From Irineochytrium annulatum (taxonomy: Eukaryota; Chytridiomycota; Chytridiomycetes; Chytridiales; Chytridiaceae): DNA of 64,000 bases. Below the pieces are notes generated by a model that saw nothing but the letters and a program-made list of their open reading frames with translations, made no database searches and had not been told where the DNA came from. Positions 45,938-54,017 of the stretch are shown here, one piece after another; position 1 is the stretch's first letter, and each line of letters opens with the position of its first letter. Location of the stretch: the NCBI GenBank assembly GCA_027600665.1, contig JADGJL010000002.1, positions 1 through 64,000 on the forward strand. The letters are read 5' to 3'. Made by a program: the position numbers and the translations under genes.

Positions 45938-45991
45938 CTTAAAATATGATGATCGTAATATATTATAGTCATCATATTTTAAGGGAGTCAA
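45938..45991 (-). promoter_or_regulatory. lpdA promoter with 15-bp inverted-repeat operator
   Basis: On the minus strand TTGACT (45991-45986), 18 bases, TATAAT (45967-45962). A perfect 15-bp inverted repeat (45938-45952 and 45969-45983) flanks the -10. It contains ATATGATGACTATAATAT, nearly identical to the motif in the divergent TetR promoter. Confidence 0.7.
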
Positions 45992-46040
45992 TACTCCATT
46001 TATAATCACTCTCCCTTTGCTGAAGATGGTGATATATGAA

Positions 46041-46069
46041 TTGACATTAAATAATATGATAACTATAAT
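46041..46069 (+). promoter_or_regulatory. Consensus promoter of the TetR gene, with operator motif
   Basis: TTGACA (46041-46046), 17 bases, TATAAT (46064-46069), both hexamers perfect. The spacer and -10 read ATATGATAACTATAATAT, matching the lpdA promoter at 17 of 18 bases. Confidence 0.75.
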
Positions 46070-46120
46070 ATTTTAAAATACACTCACAGATACAGTCTTA
46101 TATAAGGGGGAGAAGTAGGG

Positions 46121-46702
46121 ATGCCTTATCCAAAAGGGCACAAGCTCAAAGTTCGGAACCATATTATTACCAGTGCGGCCAAAGCATTTCGAACCCATGG
46201 CGTGCGGAATATTAGTCTTCCACATATTATGAAAGGTGCTGGACTGACACATGGGGGATTTTACTCCCATTTTGAAAATAAAGATCAGCTTGTGATGGAG
46301 ACCTGTCATTTCGCCATTAGTGATACCATTGCAATGCTACAGAGCATTGCAGACAAAAACAAAAACGAAGATCAGACGTCGATTGAGGCTGTCATTGATT
46401 TTTATTTAAGCTCCCTGCACCGAGATCAGACAGAAGTCGGTTGTATCTTACCAGCTTTATCGGGAGAGATTTCCCAACTATCGGAGGATATTCGACAAGC
46501 TTACACGCAGGAGTTGCAACGTTTTATCGCGTTTATTACAACTATGGCTGGGATGAATACCGCTGATGGTTATGCGTTGGTAAGCAGTATGGTAGGTACC
46601 GTTGCACTGGCACGGGCAGTTAGTGATGCGAAGTTCAGTGATGACTTGTTACAGGCAGGTCGTGTGCAGGCCAAACAAATGGTAAAGATCGGCTCCAGGT
46701 AA
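46121..46702 (+). CDS. TetR/AcrR-family regulator
   Basis: A 193-residue regulator. The N-terminal HTH reads ITSAAKAFRTHGVRNISLPHIMKGAGLTHGGFYSHFENKDQL, and the C-terminal domain (EVGCILPALSGEI, FITTMAGMNTADGYALVSSMVGTVALARAV) resembles TetR_C relatives near NemR/YcdC. AAGGGGGAGAAG precedes the ATG. It is divergent from lpdA and both promoters share an 18-base motif, so it probably represses both. The ligand is unknown; electrophile or thiol stress would fit a lipoamide dehydrogenase target. Confidence 0.9.
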   Translation: MPYPKGHKLKVRNHIITSAAKAFRTHGVRNISLPHIMKGAGLTHGGFYSHFENKDQLVMETCHFAISDTIAMLQSIADKNKNEDQTSIEAVIDFYLSSLHRDQTEVGCILPALSGEISQLSEDIRQAYTQELQRFIAFITTMAGMNTADGYALVSSMVGTVALARAVSDAKFSDDLLQAGRVQAKQMVKIGSR

Positions 46703-46743
46703 CAACGACATTGATGACACAGAGGAAATGGGGGAATGATCGG

Positions 46744-47166
46744 ATGATCATTAGAGAAGCCCGTATTGCAGACTATCCACAATTGAGACATATTTATTTG
46801 GATTCCCGGCGGGAGAGCTTTCACTGGGCCAATGCCGATGAGATGAGTCTAGAAGATTTTGACCGGGATACATCGGAAGAACAGATTCTTTTGGCAGAGG
46901 ACAACGATCAAGTACTTGGATTTGCGTCACTATATGTACCTGACCGCTTTATTCATAATTTGTTTGTGCACCCAAGTGCTGCCGGCAAAGGGGTGGGAAA
47001 ACAGTTACTTCAGCAATCCGTGGTCGAACTGGGAATGCCTGTCACATTAAAATGTGTCTCGGATAATCATAAAGCACTCACATTTTATAAAAAACAAGGC
47101 TGGAAAGCTATTGTAGAAGAAGGTGAACCTGGATCAAGATATTGGGTTCTTCAATATAAGGAATGA
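46744..47166 (+). CDS. GNAT acetyltransferase
   Basis: A 140-residue acetyltransferase starting MIIREARIADYPQL. The acetyl-CoA site reads LFVHPSAAGKGVGKQLL, and the end is KALTFYKKQGWKAI. ATG 46744 is chosen over 46711 because the upstream codons are not GNAT-like and GGGGGAATG lies before it. It may be co-transcribed with the TetR gene (42-base gap) and the DUF4180 gene. The substrate is unknown. Confidence 0.9.
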   Translation: MIIREARIADYPQLRHIYLDSRRESFHWANADEMSLEDFDRDTSEEQILLAEDNDQVLGFASLYVPDRFIHNLFVHPSAAGKGVGKQLLQQSVVELGMPVTLKCVSDNHKALTFYKKQGWKAIVEEGEPGSRYWVLQYKE

Positions 47167-47179
47167 GGGAAAAGAAGAC

Positions 47180-47548
47180 ATGAATATCAGAAAAATAAAT
47201 GAAAATGGAGTATCTATTGCTTACGTTACGAGTGATGAAGAATTAATAACCGATGTTCAATCCGCTATCGATCTTATGGCTACGGTTCGATATGAAGCCG
47301 ATTGTCACCGTATTATAGTTAACAAATCTGCTGTCAGTGAAGTGTTTTTTGATCTGAAAACACGGCTGGCAGGTGAAGTGTTGCAAAAGTTCATCAATTA
47401 CCAGACCAAAATTGCGATCATTGGTGATTTTTCCGGTTATACCAGCAAAAGTCTTCGAGATTTTATCTATGAAAGCAACATGGGGAACGATATATTCTTC
47501 GTAACAGAGGAAGAACTGGCTATTGAAAAGCTAAGCAAGAAACAGTGA
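47180..47548 (+). CDS. DUF4180-domain protein
   Basis: A 122-residue soluble protein (MNIRKINENGVSIAYVTSDE ... FINYQTKIAIIGDFSGYTSKSLRDFIYESNMGN). The pattern fits the DUF4180 family, a small alpha/beta protein of unknown role. ATG 47180 follows GAGGGAAAAG, 13 bases after the GNAT stop. The stop is just upstream of a MITE insertion. Confidence 0.75.
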   Translation: MNIRKINENGVSIAYVTSDEELITDVQSAIDLMATVRYEADCHRIIVNKSAVSEVFFDLKTRLAGEVLQKFINYQTKIAIIGDFSGYTSKSLRDFIYESNMGNDIFFVTEEELAIEKLSKKQ

Positions 47549-47559
47549 TTTAAATTAAC

Positions 47560-47723
47560 TAGGGCGTGTCTGAAAACTTCGAAGGGAGCAGATTTTGCCG
47601 AATTTTCGTTCCAAGCAAGAAAGTTTTCTGCAGGCGTGCCGGGGCACGTCAAGGGAAAGTGACGCAGCAGGGGGCGAAAAGGCGGTGAAAGATGCACTTC
47701 AGCGAGTTTTGAGACACGCCCTA
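47560..47723 (+). mobile_element. 160-bp MITE-like element with terminal inverted repeats
   Basis: The ends GGGCGTGTCTGAAAACT (left) and AGTTTTGAGACACGCCC (right) are inverted repeats with one mismatch. They are bordered by TA on both sides (47560-47561 and 47722-47723), as expected for a TA target duplication. There is no transposase inside, only a frame fused by chance to the following gene. The GC content is higher than flanking DNA. Family not assigned; IS630/Tc1-type mobilisation would fit the TA. Confidence 0.7.
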
Positions 47724-47744
47724 AAGAGAGATGGAGAGATTGAG

Positions 47745-48185
47745 ATGGATATTGTGTCATATCGGGAGCAAGATCAGGAACGACTGGTTCAGATTTGGGA
47801 GAGAGCTGTTCGAGCAACACATTCATTTTTGGAGGAACAACACATTCAATTCTATCGGGATGTGGTAAGCAAAGTATTACAGGAACGGCAAGTCGAGGTG
47901 TGGGAAACTCTAGATAAAGAACATCAGCCTGTCGGTTTTATCGGGTTACAAGATAACTTTATTGAGATGTTATTCGTCGATCCAAGTCAGCATGGACAGG
48001 GAGTTGGTCGTCTGCTGATCGAACATACTGTCAAGATCAAAGGACGCCACCTGAAGGTGGATGTCAACGAACAGAATCCTGGAGCTGCACAATTCTATAG
48101 CAAAATGGGGTTTGTACAGATCGGACGCTCCGAATTCGATGGTTCTGGTAATCCGTTCCCGCTATTGCATCTGGAAATTTCATAA
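47745..48185 (+). CDS. GNAT acetyltransferase (YjaB-like)
   Basis: A 146-residue acetyltransferase: MDIVSYREQDQERLVQIWERAVRATHSFL, then EMLFVDPSQHGQGVGRLLIEH and GAAQFYSKMGFVQIGRSEFD. ATG 47745 follows GGAGAG. The frame is open upstream through the MITE, but those ~50 codons derive from the element and are not part of the fold. The MITE right end lies 22 bases before the start, so it may have changed the promoter. Followed by a terminator. Confidence 0.88.
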   Translation: MDIVSYREQDQERLVQIWERAVRATHSFLEEQHIQFYRDVVSKVLQERQVEVWETLDKEHQPVGFIGLQDNFIEMLFVDPSQHGQGVGRLLIEHTVKIKGRHLKVDVNEQNPGAAQFYSKMGFVQIGRSEFDGSGNPFPLLHLEIS

Positions 48186-48206
48186 AGGATAAGAATGTTC
48201 TCGTTG

Positions 48207-48232
48207 AAGTCGCTAATTTAGCGACTTTTTTT
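48207..48232 (+). terminator. Terminator after the GNAT gene
   Basis: AAGTCGCT/AGCGACTT, 8-bp stem, 5-base loop, and a run of T. Confidence 0.85.
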
Positions 48233-48307
48233 GCGAGCGTAACCTAGTATGATCTGAATCCTTCACTTGGTCCTATGCCAAATATAAATATTTACCTCTT
48301 GCATAAA

Positions 48308-48347
48308 GAACACATGTTCGGTTTATAATATATACAAACATACGTTC
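48308..48347 (+). promoter_or_regulatory. SOS promoter with LexA (DinR) box
   Basis: GAACACATGTTC (48308-48319) fully matches the Gram-positive LexA core GAACRNRYGTTC. A second site AAACATACGTTC (48336-48347) has one mismatch. The -10 TATAAT (48324-48329) lies between them, so LexA would block the promoter. It drives the polymerase/YolD cassette. Confidence 0.85.
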
Positions 48348-48370
48348 TTAAATGTACAGGAGTGATTTCA

Positions 48371-49612
48371 GTGTGGACTAAGCAGCGAACCATCATGCTC
48401 ATTGATATGCAGAGTTTTTATGCTTCAGTCGAAAAGGCAAAAATGCCCCAATACAAAAATAGACCTCTCGCCGTTGCAGGCGATCCAGCAAGACGTTCTG
48501 GCATTATTCTTGCCGCTTGTCCATTAGCCAAAGCTAAGGGGGTATCTACCGCAGAACCACTCTGGCAGTCTCTTCAGAAGTGCCCTGAACTGATCATTGT
48601 CAGACCTCACATGCAAGAATACATTGAAGTTTCCACCCAAATTATGTCCATTATTGAGGAATTCACCGATCTGGTTGAGCCATACAGTATAGACGAATTA
48701 TTCGCTGATTTTACAGGGTCTATGCATTTATTTGGTAATGATCCAATCGATTTGGCCAAACAAATTCAAGACAAAATCTATAACGAAACAGGGGTTTACG
48801 CCAGAGCGGGCATTGGTGAAAACAAAATTATCAGTAAATTGTGCTGCGATATGATTGCTAAAAAAGCGGAAGGTGGCATTTTTCACTTAAAGAAAGAGGA
48901 GTTACATCTTCACATTGGAGATAAGCCCATCCGCGATATGTGGGGGATTGGCTCAAGAATGGAAAAACATCTCTGGAAGATGGGTATCCGAACCATTAAA
49001 GACCTGGCGAATACGCCTCTTTCCAAATTAAGAAGCAAATGGGGTGTTAATGGAGAAGTCATCTGGAGGGTTGCCAATGGACTCGACAATTCGCCGGTAA
49101 CGGTCAACACACACAATACACAAAAGGATATCGGAAACGGAATGACCCTGCCCAGAGATTTCACAGAAGCATGGGAGATTGAAGTGGTTATTCTCGATAT
49201 CTGTACAGAAGTGTGCAGAAGAGCCCGTAAAAAGGGGCTGATGGGTAGTGTCATATCTGTGAGTGTATCGGGAGCAGATTTTGATCACCCAACGGGTTTT
49301 CACAGGCAGGTTAAACTGTCTGATCCTACAAACATAACCGTTGATGTGTGCAAAATAGCCAAACGCATATTCCATCAACATTGGGATGGGCAACCTGTGC
49401 GCCGTGTAGGCGTATCCCTATCTCAATTATCCAATGCGGATACATATCAACTATCTTTCTTCGATGATCAAGAGCAGAAACGAGCCATTGATCAGGTGAT
49501 GGACAACATCAAGGATCGATATGGCGACATTGCCATTCTTCGAGCGAGCTCCATTACGGCTGCGGGCCAAGCGATCGATCGAGCATCTAAAATTGGGGGG
49601 CATTACAAATGA
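48371..49612 (+). CDS. uvrX: Y-family DNA polymerase, UvrX-like
   Basis: A 413-residue translesion polymerase. The palm begins IMLIDMQSFYASVEKAK with a catalytic aspartate, and the second acidic pair is in PYSIDELFADFTG. Helix-hairpin-helix and little-finger regions follow (WGIGSRMEKHLWKMGI; GVSLSQLSNADTYQLSFFDD, a possible beta-clamp-binding QLSFF). GTG 48371 follows AGGAG with 8-base spacing; GTG 48362 overlaps that site. It is under a LexA box and followed, with a 4-base overlap, by yolD. UvrX-type enzymes are linked to SOS mutagenesis and often to mobile elements. Confidence 0.92.
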   Translation: MWTKQRTIMLIDMQSFYASVEKAKMPQYKNRPLAVAGDPARRSGIILAACPLAKAKGVSTAEPLWQSLQKCPELIIVRPHMQEYIEVSTQIMSIIEEFTDLVEPYSIDELFADFTGSMHLFGNDPIDLAKQIQDKIYNETGVYARAGIGENKIISKLCCDMIAKKAEGGIFHLKKEELHLHIGDKPIRDMWGIGSRMEKHLWKMGIRTIKDLANTPLSKLRSKWGVNGEVIWRVANGLDNSPVTVNTHNTQKDIGNGMTLPRDFTEAWEIEVVILDICTEVCRRARKKGLMGSVISVSVSGADFDHPTGFHRQVKLSDPTNITVDVCKIAKRIFHQHWDGQPVRRVGVSLSQLSNADTYQLSFFDDQEQKRAIDQVMDNIKDRYGDIAILRASSITAAGQAIDRASKIGGHYK

Positions 49613-49977
49613 GCAAAAAACTGGAGGCCAATGGATTATGGGAATCGAGCCGCATGATGCTTCCACAACATAAAGAACGAATTATACAGCATCGTACTCA
49701 AATTCATGTTCAAGCGAAACCTCTGATTCATGAAGATGAGTGGGAGATTATTGCTCAACATATAGATATGTCCCTCAACTATACGTTGCAAGCCACCTTT
49801 GAAGTATTTCATGAGTCAGGCAATCGGTATATACACGGGATCGTCACTTCAGTCAGTGCCTTTGGAAAAAAAATAAAAATTGAAATGGATAATGGATTTG
49901 AATGGGTCGATTTTGATCAACTGGTCACTGTAAAGTTTGAAGAAGGAGGAGGTGTGTACGGTGAGACAAACTTCTGA
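49609..49977 (+). CDS. YolD-like protein
   Basis: A 122-residue protein starting SKKLEANGLWESSRMMLPQHKE with the YolD-like pattern (NGLWESSRMMLPEH) and a central HIDMSLNYTLQATFEVFHESGNRY. YolD proteins are known small partners encoded after UvrX/UmuC-type polymerases and are proposed UmuD-like factors in Gram-positives. ATG overlaps the polymerase stop (ATGA). Confidence 0.88.
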   Translation: MSKKLEANGLWESSRMMLPQHKERIIQHRTQIHVQAKPLIHEDEWEIIAQHIDMSLNYTLQATFEVFHESGNRYIHGIVTSVSAFGKKIKIEMDNGFEWVDFDQLVTVKFEEGGGVYGETNF

Positions 49978-50329
49978 GGAACTTGCACTCGTCAAGAGGC
50001 TGGTTGAGCTTCCGTATCTTTTAGGTGCTCTGGAGGTAGATAAGCATAAAATATACGCTTCAAACTTTAAGATGAAATCGGTGTATATTGATTACCTGGA
50101 CGGTACTCAAAAGAAAATTGCTTTAGAGATGTACAAGTCAAAACAAAGTTTAAAGGAACATCATATAAAAATCATTGAAGAGGAGAGATCCGAGCTGAGT
50201 TTAACAGTAAATTATTCGGTAAGAGGTTACCTTCACAAAATGACTCTATTGTGGAGCAAAGTGAAAGTGGATGTGACCTTAATGCTTACTGAACATATGA
50301 GCGTTGATATTACTGATATGCCAAGATAA
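49961..50329 (+). CDS. Unrecognised third gene of the SOS cassette
   Basis: A 122-residue soluble protein, GTG 49961 with AAGGAGGAGG ~9 bases before, overlapping the yolD end by 17 bases. It begins RQTSEELALVKRLVELPYLLGALEVDKHKI and is charged, with alternating beta-like segments (VYIDYLDGTQKKIALEMY; LSLTVNYSVRGYLHKM). I recognise no family. Coupling to yolD and the SOS promoter imply a damage-response role. There is no signal peptide or membrane helix. Confidence 0.75.
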   Translation: MRQTSEELALVKRLVELPYLLGALEVDKHKIYASNFKMKSVYIDYLDGTQKKIALEMYKSKQSLKEHHIKIIEEERSELSLTVNYSVRGYLHKMTLLWSKVKVDVTLMLTEHMSVDITDMPR

Positions 50330-50420
50330 ACATAGAGTTAGAGCAGAATACGGTATATAACGGCATAGGGTGGATATAATACAGCTATAACCATTGTTTT
50401 CTTCTCCCGATTTTGGGTAA

Positions 50421-50455
50421 ACCGACCTTTGAAATTGAAGGGTCGGTATTTTTTG
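50421..50455 (+). terminator. Terminator of the SOS cassette
   Basis: ACCGACC / GGGTCGGT stem with 12-base loop and ATTTTTTG. Confidence 0.8.
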
Positions 50456-50715
50456 TCTTAAATTTTGTGATTGGCATATTAACCATATAAAATGAGAGAA
50501 CTCACGATTCAGTTACATACAGATAGACATATTTATCCATATTGTTCCGACCCGAAACAAGAATTTATCCTTCAGAGGAATGGTCTGGATAGCACGGCAT
50601 GGTTCCGTTATCTTGACAGCCAGGAGTATTATAATACAACGTTGAATAAGAGTAGTACATTGGTGACTCACCGTTGAACAACGGAGGATTTTAATGGGTG
50701 GAGGGGAGGAAAGTT
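50456..50715. other. Region before the RCC1-repeat gene
   Basis: A 61-codon frame at 50492-50677 has no ribosome site and no recognisable domain; I do not call it. A weak TATAAA lies near 50484. GGGAGGAAAG before 50716 is the ribosome site of the next gene. Confidence 0.3.
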
Positions 50716-51627
50716 ATGGACTACAATTCACGGAAGGTAGCAGTGTTTGAGACAGAAGGGTTCCGTAACTGTACTGTAGCGGCAGGTCGCCGTCATACCG
50801 TCGCTCTTAAATCTGACGGAACAGTCATAGCCGTGGGTGATAATAAATACGGTCAATGTGATGTAAGCGATTGGTCCCATATCGTCGCCGTTGATGCCGG
50901 TAATGTTCATATGGCTACGAACACAGGTAATGCTCATACCGTTGGTCTTAAATCTGATGGTACGGTAACAGCTATAGGTTGGAATAAGCATGATCAATGC
51001 AATGTAAGCGAATGGCGCGATATCGTAACCATTTCAGCAGGTTGGTGCCGTACTGTTGGGGTTAAATCAGATGGCACCGTGGTTGCGGTGGGGCGAAATA
51101 ATGAAGGGGAATGCAACGTGAGCAGCTGGCATGATATTATATCGGTCACGACGGGGGACTGGCATACAGTTGGTCTAAAAATAGACGGTACGGTAACAGC
51201 AGTTGGTAACAATAAATATAACCAATGTAGCGTAAACGACTGGGGCGACATGTTGGCTGTTTCGGCAGGGTATCTTCATACGGTTGGGCTTAGATCGGAT
51301 GGCAAGGTAGTGGCTACGGGTAGAAATCATGAAGGGGAATGCGACGTAAGCGGTTGGCTCGATATTGTCGCAGTTGCAGCGGGAAGTTATCATACCGTTG
51401 GTCTTAAGTCTGACGGTACAATGGTTGCTGTGGGTTCTAATAAACATCAACAATGCGACGTAAGGGGCTGGCATGACATTAGAGCTATTTCAGCGGGCTG
51501 TGCCCACACAATTGGATTGAAATCGGATGGTACGATGGTTGCTGTGGGTGATAATGATTATGCACAATGTGATGTAAGCGGATGGAGTAACATCCAACAA
51601 TATCATTTCAACAAGGAAACGAATTGA
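50716..51627 (+). CDS. RCC1-like seven-repeat beta-propeller protein
   Basis: A 303-residue cytoplasmic protein built of seven repeats of ~38-40 residues with the core (H/R)TVGLKSDGTVxAVGxNxxxQCDVSxWxDIxAV. The conserved Gly, Asp and Cys positions are those of RCC1/BNR-type blades, so a closed seven-bladed propeller is expected. A 10-residue insertion (NVHMATNTGN) breaks the spacing after repeat 1. There is no signal peptide or other domain. GGGAGGAAAG precedes ATG 50716. The partner is unknown; such repeats bind proteins. Confidence 0.88.
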   Translation: MDYNSRKVAVFETEGFRNCTVAAGRRHTVALKSDGTVIAVGDNKYGQCDVSDWSHIVAVDAGNVHMATNTGNAHTVGLKSDGTVTAIGWNKHDQCNVSEWRDIVTISAGWCRTVGVKSDGTVVAVGRNNEGECNVSSWHDIISVTTGDWHTVGLKIDGTVTAVGNNKYNQCSVNDWGDMLAVSAGYLHTVGLRSDGKVVATGRNHEGECDVSGWLDIVAVAAGSYHTVGLKSDGTMVAVGSNKHQQCDVRGWHDIRAISAGCAHTIGLKSDGTMVAVGDNDYAQCDVSGWSNIQQYHFNKETN

Positions 51628-51639
51628 ACAACTCTCAGG

Positions 51640-51674
51640 ACCCATGCTGTCTTTTAAGATAACATGGGTTTTCT
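51640..51674 (+). terminator. Terminator after the RCC1-like gene
   Basis: ACCCATG / CATGGGT stem with TTTTCT. Confidence 0.65.
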
Positions 51675-51781
51675 ATTTATACTGCAAAAGAGGATTGCCA
51701 TCTCAGTAGGAGACAAACCAAAGTCCCGTTGAATCCAAAGCTGTATGCTCCTTAAGTAGAGGGGGAGGGTAGATTAAAGTC

Positions 51782-51812
51782 GAAGAGGGACTGCATTTTG
51801 CATTCCCTCTTC
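51782..51812. terminator. Hairpin downstream of the amidohydrolase gene
   Basis: GAAGAGGGA / TCCCTCTTC, 9-bp perfect stem, lying 40 bases beyond the amidohydrolase stop on the minus strand. Confidence 0.55.
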
Positions 51813-51852
51813 TTAGTGATTTTACAATTAGGAAGATATAATCTTCTAGTTT

Positions 51853-53166
51853 TTAGCCTAGTTTTCGCGAACCATTGAACCACACGGATTGGATTGACAA
51901 TGTATCTGAAATATTAGTGATCGGATCACCGTTTATGAGAATAAGATCAGCACGTGCACCTTCGGTAATCCGGCCACGATCATGTAGACCAAAGCAACGG
52001 GCCGGTTTGGAAGTAGCAGACTGAAGAGCTTCGATCGGAGTGAACCCAGCCTTCACCAGCAGCTGCATTTCGTGGTGAACACTGGCCCCATGAGCAAGGC
52101 CACCAAGGTTCGGAACGGGAACCGGTGCGACATCCGTCCCTACAAGAATATCAACTCCGGCACGGTGAAGATCCATCACATTTTTAAAGCTGTTCTCCAT
52201 ATTTCCATGTGGGAACGTATTGAAGCTTGAGTTCAAGATATCGATCCAATCTGGACTTAATTTGGAATGAACTCGTGGATCATTAGCCAATTCCGATGCC
52301 GGATTACCTATAATCGATGAATTCAACACCAAGCACGGTGTAACAAAAGCTCCAGAATCAGCTATGGATTTGACCAATTCGGACGTGTACTCGGGTCTGT
52401 CGATAAACAAGTGCCCCAAACCGTCGACTCCAAAATCGATGGCTGCTTTCGATGAAAGAGCCGTCAAAACGTGGGCAATAACCAACTTATCGAATTTGTG
52501 GGCTTCAGTAACGGCTGTTTTTAGGATCTCATCACTTAGAACAGGCAGGCCAGGTGCACCCATAACCGTCCCCTCTTCAATCATGATCTTAATATAGTCG
52601 GATCCATTCTCCACTTGGGTATGCACATGTTTGATCGCTTCTTCAACCGTCGTCACTTGAGGTATTTCGTCGTGATCGTGAGCGTAGGCGGCCAACATGG
52701 CTTCCCGGTCTTCCTCCGATAACTTCTCCAGTTCCTTTAATACGAATTCAGGTATTTCATCTCCATCAGGCAGTAATTCATCTGGGTGCCCACCAGGAGC
52801 GGTAATCGCCGTACCAGCAGATCGGACGTCTGCGATGTCATCGACATTTTTTAGCTGAATTTCGCGCCCTCTTTTAGTAAAGTCGCCGTTCATTTCGAGT
52901 TCTGTTGTAACGCCGAATTTTAAGGCATCCCGTAATCCGCCAATTGAGGTATGGACATGTGCATCAATCAGGCCGGGTATTAATGTCGCATTTTCTCCAT
53001 CGATAATTGTTGCGTCGCTTGGAATGTCTCCGCCCACTGAAATAATGGCCACCCCTTTAATGACAATATGTCTGGGAGCAATGATTTGATATCCATCAAA
53101 GATCCGTACATTCGTAATCGCAGTAATTTTTTCTAACCCAGCATTCTGATTTAATTTCTCCATCAT
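51853..53166 (-). CDS. Amidohydrolase-superfamily metal-dependent hydrolase
   Basis: A 437-residue soluble hydrolase of the imidazolonepropionase/Xaa-Pro dipeptidase branch. Metal ligands include IDAHVHTS near the start, a central KxM region (YIKIMIEEG), HVLTALS, DGLGHLF and GTDVAPVP with the catalytic aspartate. The C-terminus is RGRITEGARADLILINGDP, typical. AGGAGG precedes two consecutive ATG codons, so 53163 is an equal start. Divergent from a MarR gene with operator palindromes between. The substrate, a cyclic amide or a dipeptide, is unknown. Confidence 0.88.
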   Translation of the reverse strand: MMEKLNQNAGLEKITAITNVRIFDGYQIIAPRHIVIKGVAIISVGGDIPSDATIIDGENATLIPGLIDAHVHTSIGGLRDALKFGVTTELEMNGDFTKRGREIQLKNVDDIADVRSAGTAITAPGGHPDELLPDGDEIPEFVLKELEKLSEEDREAMLAAYAHDHDEIPQVTTVEEAIKHVHTQVENGSDYIKIMIEEGTVMGAPGLPVLSDEILKTAVTEAHKFDKLVIAHVLTALSSKAAIDFGVDGLGHLFIDRPEYTSELVKSIADSGAFVTPCLVLNSSIIGNPASELANDPRVHSKLSPDWIDILNSSFNTFPHGNMENSFKNVMDLHRAGVDILVGTDVAPVPVPNLGGLAHGASVHHEMQLLVKAGFTPIEALQSATSKPARCFGLHDRGRITEGARADLILINGDPITNISDTLSIQSVWFNGSRKLG

Positions 53167-53209
53167 AAATCCTCCTAATGTGTTTGTGACTGAACAATTC
53201 GCAGTATAA

Positions 53210-53227
53210 CTGTTAGGTATCTAACAG
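53210..53227. promoter_or_regulatory. MarR operator 1
   Basis: CTGTTAG-GTAT-CTAACAG, a perfect 7-bp inverted repeat with a 4-base spacer, between the amidohydrolase and MarR genes. Confidence 0.7.
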
Positions 53228-53289
53228 TCAATAGTCTAACAATCGTTTGACAAGCCTATTGGGATCACTGTATATTTTAGCTACTTACA

Positions 53290-53304
53290 ATTAGATTCCT
53301 AACA
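53290..53304. promoter_or_regulatory. MarR operator 2 (weaker)
   Basis: TTAG-ATTC-CTAA, with the same half-sites and spacer as operator 1, lies close to the MarR start, suggesting autoregulation. Confidence 0.5.
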
Positions 53305-53329
53305 ATTAGAGAGGAGACGATGGACGGTC

Positions 53330-53758
53330 ATGCATTCCCGAGAAGATACGCCTTATATGGAGTTGTTTCAAATTATCGGTCTTAAGTTAAAGAAAAGAGC
53401 GGATGAAAGTATAAAAGAGTTAGGATTAAGTTCTCAACAAGGAAAAGTAATCGATTATATTTATGAGAATCAAGATAATCATATTATTCAAAAGGATCTT
53501 GCAGATCGGTTTCATCTGCGTGGGGCAAGTGTTACAAGCATGCTTCAAGGTCTAGAGCAAAAAGGTTTCATCGAACGGAAAATCCCGGCCAATAATGAAC
53601 GGCAAAAAAATATTTATGTATTACCAAAAGCGGTTGACTTGATTGAAGACTTTAATAACTCATTTCAAAAAGTAGAGGATGAAATTGTTCAAGCCCTAAA
53701 TGACGAGGAGAAGCAAATCTTAAAGAAATTATTGATCAGAATTAATGAACGCATATAA
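53330..53758 (+). CDS. MarR-family regulator
   Basis: A 142-residue winged-helix protein: LGLSSQQGKVIDYIYENQ, recognition helix IIQKDLADRFHLRGASVTSMLQGLEQKGFIER, and wing IPANNERQKNIYVLPKA. GAGAGGAGACG precedes. It is divergent from the amidohydrolase and two TTAG-N4-CTAA operators lie between, so it probably controls that enzyme and itself. Confidence 0.92.
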   Translation: MHSREDTPYMELFQIIGLKLKKRADESIKELGLSSQQGKVIDYIYENQDNHIIQKDLADRFHLRGASVTSMLQGLEQKGFIERKIPANNERQKNIYVLPKAVDLIEDFNNSFQKVEDEIVQALNDEEKQILKKLLIRINERI

Positions 53759-53824
53759 CAGATGAGCATGCAGAGGTAACTGGGGGCCATAGGAACACTG
53801 ATTTAATATAATCTTTAGAAAAAA

Positions 53825-53992
53825 TTGGATAAGGACAAGAACATTAGTTCAGTAAAAGTAAAAGTCACTATTTATGATCATTACCCTGTCAAAGTAGACA
53901 AAAAGGCGAGATTTAAGCTACGACCGTTACTCGGTATTCCACCGGGGGATGGTCGTTTGGATTATGAGACATACAAAAACTGCAATATTTAA
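53825..53992 (+). CDS. Possible small gene or remnant, unrecognised
   Basis: A 55-codon frame from TTG 53825 to 53992, immediately after an in-frame TAG, reads protein-like (SVKVKVTIYDHYPVKVDKK, then LLGIPPGDGRLDYETY). There is no good ribosome site and I do not recognise it. It may be the 3' end of a lost gene. A fragment of another gene family follows 25 bases later. Confidence 0.3.
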   Translation: MDKDKNISSVKVKVTIYDHYPVKVDKKARFKLRPLLGIPPGDGRLDYETYKNCNI

Positions 53993-54017
53993 AACAAAAG
54001 TGAGAGGAGCATAATTC

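Noticed and set aside
50492..50677. 61-codon plus-strand frame before the RCC1-like gene
   Set aside because: No ribosome site, no family resemblance, and it lies in the promoter region of the next gene.
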